Part shown: piece by piece, positions 57,578 to 64,000 of the stretch
Layout of the letters: each line of letters opens with the position of its first letter
Position numbering within the stretch: position 1 is the first letter of the stretch
NCBI GenBank assembly: GCA_000466585.1
Contig: KE993464.1
Coordinates: 424,458-488,457 of the forward strand
Reading direction: 5' to 3'
DNA: 64,000 bases
From: Clostridiales bacterium oral taxon 876 str. F0540
GTDB taxonomy: Bacteria; Bacillota; Clostridia; Clostridiales; Clostridiaceae
Position numbers and translations under genes: made by a program
The notes under the pieces: model-generated
Told to the model about the DNA's origin: nothing
Database searches by the model: none
What the model saw: the letters and a program-made list of their open reading frames with translations, nothing else

Positions 57578-59170
57578 ATGAAAAAGTTTATTTCATTTAT
57601 CATGATTTTCTTCATGTTGTCAGCAGGAGGCTGCGTAGAGAAAAAGACTGAAATAAAGGTTTATAATAATAGAACTGATAAAAATATTGTTTATAATATG
57701 GGAAAGCTTCCCGATGATTTAATCATGCTGAAAGATAGCAAAATAAGAGATAAGGATTTGCTCCTTTCGTTGTTTGAAGGTTTAATAAAGGTTGATGAGT
57801 TTGGTAATATTACTCCTGGGATAGCTGAAAGCTGGAATATAGGAAAAGATAATATAACCTATACCTTTAAACTTAGAGAGGATGCAAAATGGAGTGACGG
57901 AGAGGATATAACTGCTAAGGATTTTGTAGATTTTTACAAAGAGATTTTGGCTTCAAAACAGGATAATGTTTATGCTTATCAGCTATATTACATTTTTGGT
58001 GCAGAAGAATATAGAAAAAATAAAAAAGGATTCAATGGAGTTGCTATAAGAGCTGTAGATGATCGCACCTTGGAATTTAGGCTTAATTCTCCTGTAAGTT
58101 GTTTTTTAGAAATATTAAGTCAGCCTGTATATTCATTAAGAAAAGTTAATGACAGCCTTAAGACATGGAAAAAAAGCTATAAAAATATAGTCTATTCGGG
58201 GCCATTTACAATTACTGATGTATCAGAAAGCGGCGAGGTAGAACTAGCCAAAAATAAATACTACTATGATAAGGATGAGGTTAAAGCTGACAAACTTTAT
58301 ATTACATCCTCAGCAGAAAGCGAAAAAGCCATGGCAGAATTTATGAATAAAAAAATCAATCTTTTTATAAACCCTCCAATTAGTGAAAGTGCAAATCTGA
58401 TAGCGGAGGGAAAGGCAGAAGCAATACCAATAGAAAGCGGTTCAAGTATTAGCTTTAACCTGAAGAAACCGGGTATTACTAATGATATTAACTTTAGAAA
58501 AGCAATAAGTTTAAGCATAAGCCGAAAAAGCTTAGTTCAGGATGACTTGAATCATGTAGCTAGGAGTGCTTCTGCTTATGTACCTTATGACGATCAGGAC
58601 AATGTCCAAAATAAGCAGGAAAAACATCTTGTTAAAGAGGAAGCAGATGCAGCTGCTGCGCATAAACTTCTAGAAGAAAGCAAGTACGACAAGAAAGAAA
58701 AAATAAAACTTATCTATTTAGATAACAATGAAAATAAAAGGCTGTGTGAAGCCCTATACAAAGAAATAAAAGATAATCTTAATATAAGCATTGATTACAA
58801 GGGATACAATGAGGTAGAGCTTAAGGAAGCAGTTAAAAAAGGAGATTATCATATGATGATAATAAACTATGCTTCTTTGTATAACGACCCATTGTCTCTT
58901 TTAGAAGCTTGGACTGAGAACTCAGCCTTAAATGTATTTGGCTACAGCAACAGCGAATATAATAAATTAATTTATGAGGCAAAATACGAAAACGATAGAA
59001 CAAAACGATTAGGATTGCTTCAAAACAGCGAAAAGATTCTTATGAATGATATGCCCACCATACCACTATACTTTCACAACATTCTTTTATGTAAAAATAC
59101 TAATATTAAGGATGTAATTGTGACCAAAGAGGGTAATATTAGGCTTGATAGAGCTTATATAGAAAAGTAA
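57578..59170 (+). CDS. Oligopeptide ABC transporter substrate-binding lipoprotein (SBP_bac_5)
   Basis: A 530-aa OppA-family protein with lipoprotein signal peptide (FFMLSAGGC, Cys19). Family features include GIAESWNIGKDNITYTFKLREDAKWSDGE and the C-terminal region with NILLCKNTNIKDV. The ligand is likely a peptide. GGGAG precedes the ATG. There are no permease or ATPase genes adjacent, so it serves a transporter encoded elsewhere or acts as an orphan. Confidence 0.93.
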   Translation: MKKFISFIMIFFMLSAGGCVEKKTEIKVYNNRTDKNIVYNMGKLPDDLIMLKDSKIRDKDLLLSLFEGLIKVDEFGNITPGIAESWNIGKDNITYTFKLREDAKWSDGEDITAKDFVDFYKEILASKQDNVYAYQLYYIFGAEEYRKNKKGFNGVAIRAVDDRTLEFRLNSPVSCFLEILSQPVYSLRKVNDSLKTWKKSYKNIVYSGPFTITDVSESGEVELAKNKYYYDKDEVKADKLYITSSAESEKAMAEFMNKKINLFINPPISESANLIAEGKAEAIPIESGSSISFNLKKPGITNDINFRKAISLSISRKSLVQDDLNHVARSASAYVPYDDQDNVQNKQEKHLVKEEADAAAAHKLLEESKYDKKEKIKLIYLDNNENKRLCEALYKEIKDNLNISIDYKGYNEVELKEAVKKGDYHMMIINYASLYNDPLSLLEAWTENSALNVFGYSNSEYNKLIYEAKYENDRTKRLGLLQNSEKILMNDMPTIPLYFHNILLCKNTNIKDVIVTKEGNIRLDRAYIEK

Positions 59171-59207
59171 AAAGGATCCCCTAAGTTATTTGGGGATCCT
59201 TTTTTTG
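59170..59207 (+). terminator. Terminator of the oligopeptide-binding protein gene
   Basis: AAAGGATCCCC and GGGGATCCTTT form a perfect 11-bp stem around TAAGTTATTT, followed by TTTT. It overlaps the 3' end of the convergent small cysteine-rich gene. Confidence 0.9.
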
Positions 59208-59336
59208 AGTCTTTTGATTGAAGTAAGCACAACTGTTTATTAGATTTGTTAGGGTTGTTGGTTCATTGATAGAATTTAAACTACACTTTCCGTTTATAGA
59301 GTAAGTACAATTTTCTGAGCAGTTTATATTAGTCAT
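59181..59336 (-). CDS. Small cysteine-rich clostridial protein
   Basis: A 51-aa protein: MTNINCSENCTYSINGKCSL...LINSCAYF, with four cysteines in a CxxxC...C...C pattern. Short proteins of this type in Clostridium are often mislabelled hydroxymyristoyl-ACP dehydratase; they are too small for that. GGAGTG is located 8 nt before the ATG. The gene end lies in the terminator of the convergent gene. A metal-binding role is plausible but unproven. Confidence 0.75.
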   Translation of the reverse strand: MTNINCSENCTYSINGKCSLNSINEPTTLTNLINSCAYFNQKTQKKDPQIT

Positions 59337-59459
59337 AGTGTATCACTCCAGACTTTAGTGTATTTAGTAACTATAGTTTACTTCGGGAAATTTATTTTAT
59401 GTTAATTAGAAGCTAGTGGATAATTGTTTAAATTGCATTAATCTGTTACTTAAAATATT

Positions 59460-60875
59460 TTATTCCTCTAAATCTTCATTTGGCAGCTCACTAAGTGTTT
59501 TATCAAGATATATAATGAGGAAAAATATAAACATATTTTTTGTACTGTCGAAGCTAGGTTTACCTTGAGAAAAACTTTCCTTCTTCTTGTTATAGGTTAT
59601 ATTTTTAATAAATACAGGTGCTAGCTCTATACTATCTGGCGTTGGGAGAGTTGACATTCTAAAAGTCTGTTCATCTAGCAAGTCCTCAGACTTTGAGGTG
59701 AAGTTTTTATATCTTTCTACATCATCTAAATCAGGACTTGCAGGCCAGCTTAATATTACGCCAGAATCAACTATTTGACGTCTGAAAATATCTACCGCAA
59801 GCATATTGCTGTCTTTACTTTTGCCAAAGATTTTTCTTTGATTAAGTATAGACAAAAGATATAAGACTATTTCTGAGGAGTTGTATTCAACTTCCTTCTT
59901 TTCACTTGGCTTTATATAAATTCCGCGTTCAGGCTCATAAAGTTCTATAAATTTATTATAATTTTTAAAGGCTTTATCCTTAAATTTGATTATTCCTGTG
60001 TTGTTGTAAAATAGCAGGCAGTTTAAGAATAATAGATTATTATGCTCTATCTTTGAATCTTCGCCTATTTCAGATTCGCATATATCATCTTCTATTATAT
60101 ACTCCATTAAATCAAGGAGAATAAGTTTAGCTTCATCGAGCTTGGAATAGTTGTAGAAGAGATTGAAAGCAAGGCAAAGCTTCAATATTTCTTCAGTAGA
60201 GCATTTGTAAAGTTCATCTCTATATTCAAAGAACATACTCAAAATATCTAAGGCAAAACTTCTGTATTCTGATCCGACTTTATCCTCATCATATAAAGAA
60301 TATTTGTAATATGCTGCCATAAGAAAGGCTTGATCAGAGTACTTGAATTTTTTATTCTTTTCTTCGAATTTCATGTCTCTTGTAAGATCCGGTGTTGTAT
60401 TTTTCTTATCTACAAATACTCCTTCTATGTTTCTAAGATTAGCTGCGTAGAATTCAAGTTGTTTTCTTGCAATTATCAAATAAAGAGTACTTAGCGAGTA
60501 TTTTTTATTATCTATGTCTTTAAATTTCTTATAGTAGTCTATAAGCTCTAAAAGGCTTAGTGTCATAAAAGCATTGCCTTCAATTATTACATCTTTTTTT
60601 AAGGCGTCCTCATCTAGGCTTAAGCCACCGCCTATGTTTATAAGTTTTGCATTTCCCTTTTTATAAATACAATAAAGTGGAGAAAATGATTTAATTATGT
60701 TAATATCAAAATTAGGTATGTTTTTTACTTTTAATTCGTTTGTTGAAATAGTTATTCCACATTTTGAATTTAATACAAGGTACTTTACGGATTCTTTTGC
60801 AAGAAAAAATAACTGTTTTTCGATTGTTTCACTATTTAAAGAATTCATTCTTAAAAAAGGACCTATATACTTCAA
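59460..60875 (-). CDS. Conserved clostridial protein of unknown function
   Basis: A 471-aa soluble, charged, mostly helical protein beginning MKYIGPFLRMNSLNSETIEK. Stretches such as GGGLSLDEDALKKDVIIEGNA and the helical repeat-like middle (about 100-330) could form an alpha/alpha fold, as in glycoside-processing or thioredoxin-like proteins, but I do not recognise a family. It ends with an acidic tail. It is divergent from the AIR-synthase-like gene, separated by 95 bp. Confidence 0.8.
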   Translation of the reverse strand: MKYIGPFLRMNSLNSETIEKQLFFLAKESVKYLVLNSKCGITISTNELKVKNIPNFDINIIKSFSPLYCIYKKGNAKLINIGGGLSLDEDALKKDVIIEGNAFMTLSLLELIDYYKKFKDIDNKKYSLSTLYLIIARKQLEFYAANLRNIEGVFVDKKNTTPDLTRDMKFEEKNKKFKYSDQAFLMAAYYKYSLYDEDKVGSEYRSFALDILSMFFEYRDELYKCSTEEILKLCLAFNLFYNYSKLDEAKLILLDLMEYIIEDDICESEIGEDSKIEHNNLLFLNCLLFYNNTGIIKFKDKAFKNYNKFIELYEPERGIYIKPSEKKEVEYNSSEIVLYLLSILNQRKIFGKSKDSNMLAVDIFRRQIVDSGVILSWPASPDLDDVERYKNFTSKSEDLLDEQTFRMSTLPTPDSIELAPVFIKNITYNKKKESFSQGKPSFDSTKNMFIFFLIIYLDKTLSELPNEDLEE

Positions 60876-60970
60876 ATTTTACACCACCATAAATTAATCC
60901 TTATATAAATAATATGAAGTAAAGCCTTAAATAGTGCTTGTTCACTTTTAAAAATTGGAGGAGATTTTTA

Positions 60971-61972
60971 ATGAAACCTGGAAAACTTAATTGGGATGAT
61001 TTAAATGAACTTATAAAAGAAAACAAAAGCGTAAATAGAAGTGATGTAAGAATAAAAAATGGAGTAGGAGAAGACTGCAGTGTTATAGAATATGGAGATT
61101 ATGAATGCATTGTATCAACAGACCCTATAACTGGTGCAGACAGTAATATAGGAAGACTTGCAGTACATATAAATTGTAATGACATAGCTTCCTGCGGTGT
61201 TGAACCGGTAGGAATTTTAGTGACAATATTGGCACCTGAGAATACAACTCTGGCAGAACTTAAAGAAGTTATGAGAGAAATTGATGAAGAGACAAAGAAA
61301 CTTAATGTTGAGATACTGGGAGGGCATACTGAAATAACAAAAGCTGTTAATAAACTTATAGTTTCCTGCACAGCTATAGGAAAGGGTAAAAAGGGCAGTG
61401 CTGTTGCAACTTCAGGAGCAAAAGATGGAGACGATATAATTGTAACCAAAAATCTAGCAATGGAGGGGACTTCTATTGCTGTTAATGACTATTATGAGTA
61501 TATAAAAGATATTTTATCTGAAGACGAAGCAAAGGAAGCAAAGAAATACATAGATAGTATAAGTGTAGCTTTAGAAGGCAGTGTGGCAGGAGAGTTTGGA
61601 GTTAACTCAATGCATGACATAACTGAAGGGGGAGTGCTTGGGGCCCTTTGGGAGATGGCAGAAGCAAGCAAAGTTGGCTTTAAGGTATATGAAGAAAAAA
61701 TGCCAATCACAAGTGTTACAAAAAAAGTGTGCAGTAAGTTGAATCTTGATCCGTTAAGATTTATTTCCTCGGGAAGCATGCTTATAACAACAAAAAACGG
61801 AGAGGAGCTTGTTAAACTTTTAAAGCGGAAGGGTATTAATGCGGCTTTAATAGGCAATATTACTAAAAGTAAAGGAATATTAGTTAAAAATAATACTGAA
61901 TGTGAAGTTGAGCCTCCTGAAAGGGATGAACTATTTACTATAGAGGAAAAAATTAATAAATTTTGTGTATAA
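60971..61972 (+). CDS. AIR synthase-related protein (HypE/PurM-like fold)
   Basis: A 333-aa protein of the PurM/HypE/ThiL/SelD superfamily. N-terminal KNGVGEDCSVIEYGD and STDPITGADSNIGRLAVHINCNDIASCGVEPVGIL form the ATP-binding half; ILGGHTE and HDITEGGVLGALWE are further signatures. The C-terminal cysteine motif of true HypE (PRIC) is absent; it ends in INKFCV. No other hyp genes are nearby, so hydrogenase maturation is not supported. ATG 60971 has GGAGGAG upstream. Confidence 0.88.
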   Translation: MKPGKLNWDDLNELIKENKSVNRSDVRIKNGVGEDCSVIEYGDYECIVSTDPITGADSNIGRLAVHINCNDIASCGVEPVGILVTILAPENTTLAELKEVMREIDEETKKLNVEILGGHTEITKAVNKLIVSCTAIGKGKKGSAVATSGAKDGDDIIVTKNLAMEGTSIAVNDYYEYIKDILSEDEAKEAKKYIDSISVALEGSVAGEFGVNSMHDITEGGVLGALWEMAEASKVGFKVYEEKMPITSVTKKVCSKLNLDPLRFISSGSMLITTKNGEELVKLLKRKGINAALIGNITKSKGILVKNNTECEVEPPERDELFTIEEKINKFCV

Positions 61973-62039
61973 TATTAACGTTGTGATATTATGTTAATAT
62001 GTATAAAACAAGCTTTTGACTATTGGAGGGTAAAATAAC

Positions 62040-62792
62040 ATGGCTAGAATAGATGGAAGAAAAAATGATCAATTAAGACCAGTAAAAATAACAAGACACT
62101 ATATAAAACATGCTGAAGGTTCTGTTCTAATTGAGGTCGGCGATACAAAGGTTATTTGCACCGCATCAATTGAAGATAAAGTACCACCGTTTTTAAAGGG
62201 AAGCGGAGAAGGATGGATTACCTGTGAGTACAATATGCTTCCAAGAGCGACTCAGGTAAGAAAGGTTAGAGATATATCTAGGCTTAAAATTGACGGAAGA
62301 ACTATGGAGATACAAAGACTTATTGGAAGAGCCCTGCGTTCAGCTGTAGATTTAAAGGCTATAGGTGAAAAGACTATATGGATTGACTGTGATGTAATTC
62401 AGGCAGACGGTGGAACAAGAACTTCTTCAATTACTGGTGCTTTTGTAGCTCTTGTTGATGCAGTTAACAAGCTTCACAGACAAAGTCCTTTTGAAGTTTA
62501 CCCTGTAAGAAATTTTGTTAGTGCAGTAAGTGTTGGAATTATTAAAGATACAAAAGTAATAGATCTATGCTATTTAGAAGATTCAACTGCCAAGGTGGAT
62601 ATGAATATAGTAATGACAGATGAAGGAGAGTTCATTGAAGTACAAGGGACAGGCGAAGAAAGTCCATTTTCAAGAAAGGATTTGGATGAGCTTTTGGCAC
62701 TTGGAGAAAAAGGCACAAAGCAGATGATTCAGATACAAAAAGATACATTAAAAACTGATTGTTTATGGATAGGAACAGGAGCAAGAAAATGA
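62040..62792 (+). CDS. rph: Ribonuclease PH
   Basis: A 250-aa phosphorolytic 3' exoribonuclease that matures tRNA 3' ends. Signatures: MARIDGRKNDQLRPVKITRHY, EGSVLIEVGDTKVICTASIED, GEGWITCEYNMLPRAT, DCDVIQADGGTRTSSITGA and EVQGTGEESPFSRKDL. TGGAGGG precedes the ATG. Its stop codon overlaps the next start (ATGA), indicating translational coupling with rdgB. Confidence 0.98.
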   Translation: MARIDGRKNDQLRPVKITRHYIKHAEGSVLIEVGDTKVICTASIEDKVPPFLKGSGEGWITCEYNMLPRATQVRKVRDISRLKIDGRTMEIQRLIGRALRSAVDLKAIGEKTIWIDCDVIQADGGTRTSSITGAFVALVDAVNKLHRQSPFEVYPVRNFVSAVSVGIIKDTKVIDLCYLEDSTAKVDMNIVMTDEGEFIEVQGTGEESPFSRKDLDELLALGEKGTKQMIQIQKDTLKTDCLWIGTGARK

Positions 62793-63388
62793 AAAAACTA
62801 ATAATTGCAAGTAACAATGCACATAAGGTAGATGAAATTAAAGCAATATTATCAGAATTTCCTGTCGATGTAGTTTCACTTAAAGAAGCAGGAATAAACA
62901 TAGATGTAGAAGAAGATGGAACAACCTTTATGGAAAATGCCTACAAAAAGGCTTACGAAATCTTTAAGATAGCGGAAGATTCTATGGTGCTTTCTGACGA
63001 TTCAGGGCTTATGGTAGAAGCTTTAGGGGGCGAGCCTGGAGTTTTTTCAGCAAGATTTGCCGGAGAGCATGGAAATGATAAAAAGAATAATGAAAAGCTG
63101 CTGTCTCAGCTTGAAGGTAAGAAGTTTGAAGAAAGAAAAGCTAAATTCGTAAGTGCTATAGTACTCATAATGGATAACGACAGAATTATAAAGGTTCAAG
63201 GTGAAATAGAAGGATATATAAGAGAAAATGAAATCGGCAAGGGTGGATTTGGATATGATCCTCTATTTTGGGTACCAGAATATAATAAAACTTTTGGAGA
63301 ACTAAGCAGTGAAGAGAAAAATAAAATAAGCCATAGGGCTAGAGCATTAGAGAAATTAAAGAATGAGTTAAGAAAGTTCATGCAGTAA
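62789..63388 (+). CDS. rdgB: XTP/dITP diphosphatase (RdgB/HAM1 family)
   Basis: A 199-aa enzyme that removes non-canonical purine nucleotides. Motifs: IIASNNAHKVDEIKAIL, SDDSGLMVEALGGEPGVFSARFAG and GKGGFGYDPLFWVPEYNKTF. The start overlaps the rph stop by ATGA. It is followed 15 bp later by a phosphodiesterase gene; the rph-rdgB-yfcE order is common in Clostridia. Confidence 0.97.
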   Translation: MKKLIIASNNAHKVDEIKAILSEFPVDVVSLKEAGINIDVEEDGTTFMENAYKKAYEIFKIAEDSMVLSDDSGLMVEALGGEPGVFSARFAGEHGNDKKNNEKLLSQLEGKKFEERKAKFVSAIVLIMDNDRIIKVQGEIEGYIRENEIGKGGFGYDPLFWVPEYNKTFGELSSEEKNKISHRARALEKLKNELRKFMQ

Positions 63389-63403
63389 AAGGGGAAATAA
63401 TTA

Positions 63404-63877
63404 ATGCAAATAGCTGTAATAAGTGATACACATAGACATTCTTATAGTATAAATAGAGCTGCCGACATAATTAAAGATATGGATATGCTTATTCATTTAG
63501 GAGATAATGTAGATGATGTAGAAATTTTTAAAGAAAATTTTAAAGGAAAAATTATAAATGTGAGAGGAAATTGTGACTTTACAAGCTTTACACCAAGAGA
63601 AAGGCTTGAAGAGATAGAAGGAAAAAAGATTTTTATAACTCATGGAGATAAATATAGTGTAAAATATGATCTTTTAAGATTAAAATATAGAGCGAAAGAA
63701 GTTGGAGCTGACATTGTTTTATTTGGACATACACATCAATCACTGGAATTATATGAAGATGGAATATGGTTTATAAACCCAGGCAGTGCTTCACTTCCAA
63801 GAGATTCTTTCAAAAGTTTGGCCGTACTTGAAATTGATAATAATAATGTTCAAGTTATGCTAAAAGGAATTGAATAA
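63404..63877 (+). CDS. YfcE/MJ0936-family metallophosphoesterase
   Basis: A 157-aa calcineurin-like phosphodiesterase with metal motifs ISDTHRH, HLGDNVDD, VRGNCDF, THGDKY and FGHTHQS, ending NPGSASLPRDS. It hydrolyses phosphodiesters in vitro in relatives; the natural substrate is unknown. Third gene of the rph operon. Confidence 0.95.
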   Translation: MQIAVISDTHRHSYSINRAADIIKDMDMLIHLGDNVDDVEIFKENFKGKIINVRGNCDFTSFTPRERLEEIEGKKIFITHGDKYSVKYDLLRLKYRAKEVGADIVLFGHTHQSLELYEDGIWFINPGSASLPRDSFKSLAVLEIDNNNVQVMLKGIE

Positions 63878-63896
63878 AAAAAATTAAAATTAGGTA

Positions 63897-63925
63897 TTGA
63901 CGAATTAAAATATATCGTGTAGAAT
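63897..63925 (+). promoter_or_regulatory. Strong promoter upstream of tRNA-Pro
   Basis: TTGACG (63897-63902), 17-bp spacer and TAGAAT (63920-63925), about 40 bp before the tRNA. Confidence 0.7.
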
Positions 63926-63966
63926 AATCTATGTCGTCGGGAGTTCGGTAAGAACTTCCACAGCAA

Positions 63967-64000
63967 CGGGGTGTGGCGCAGATGGGAGCGCGCGTGCTTT
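63967..64000 (+). tRNA. tRNA-Pro, 5' part (cut by window edge)
   Basis: CGGGGTGTGGCGCAGATGGG and the following bases match the acceptor, D arm and start of the anticodon arm of clostridial tRNA-Pro (usually anticodon TGG). The anticodon itself lies beyond the window, so the isotype is inferred from sequence memory. Confidence 0.85.

Overview
The window looks like a chromosome segment of a Clostridium-type Firmicute. It is AT-rich, uses strong AGGAGG-type ribosome binding sites, and carries a guanine-riboswitch-controlled guaB, the gatCAB operon, a pcrA-ligA pair, Spo0E-like proteins and many intrinsic terminators. Species cannot be named from sequence alone.

Layout. Positions 1-4300 are core genome: the end of an unknown gene, a type IV prepilin peptidase, then guaB and guaA behind a guanine riboswitch. 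Positions 4281-25790 are an integrated genomic island. A 14-bp direct repeat (GAGTGGGAATAGAA) covers the last codons of guaA and recurs at 25777-25790; a tyrosine recombinase sits just inside the left end, and paired arm-type repeats with 11-bp pitch lie inside both ends. The left half of the island is plasmid- or phage-like: repressor, excisionase-like protein, winged-helix protein, putative Rep protein, 14-bp iterons, PadR regulator, ParM-like actin and an RNase H-SWIM fusion. The right half is a defence block on the plus strand: XRE regulator, ImmA/IrrE-like protease, PIN-like protein, complete type I restriction-modification (hsdR, hsdM, hsdS), a SEFIR-domain protein, and a separately promoted three-gene operon of an unknown protein, a SecB-like chaperone and a PD-(D/E)XK-like nuclease. 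That last operon is the best candidate for an undescribed system.

Positions 25791-35700 hold a second, decayed accessory region beginning with a related integrase that has its own arm-type repeats. It contains a broken prophage replication block (recT-like tail, intact metallo-beta-lactamase-fold gene, replisome organizer with frameshifts, a phage gene with two in-frame stops). It also has two small genes flanked by inverted repeats next to boxA-like motifs, two tiny Spo0E-like proteins, a secreted three-repeat lectin-like protein, and a structured RNA-like stretch. No right-hand copy of the attachment core was found.

Positions 35700-64000 return to core genome: a chemoreceptor, glucose-6-phosphate isomerase, pullulanase, a triple-tyrosine repeat protein, lytic transglycosylase, RsuA-type pseudouridine synthase, an amino-acid ABC transporter lacking its ATPase gene, a YerC/TrpR-like regulator, pcrA, ligA, gatCAB, an Mrr-like protein, an oligopeptide-binding lipoprotein, an AIR-synthase-like protein, the rph-rdgB-phosphodiesterase operon, and the start of a tRNA-Pro gene. 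A likely small RNA with C-rich loops lies between the pseudouridine synthase and the ABC transporter.
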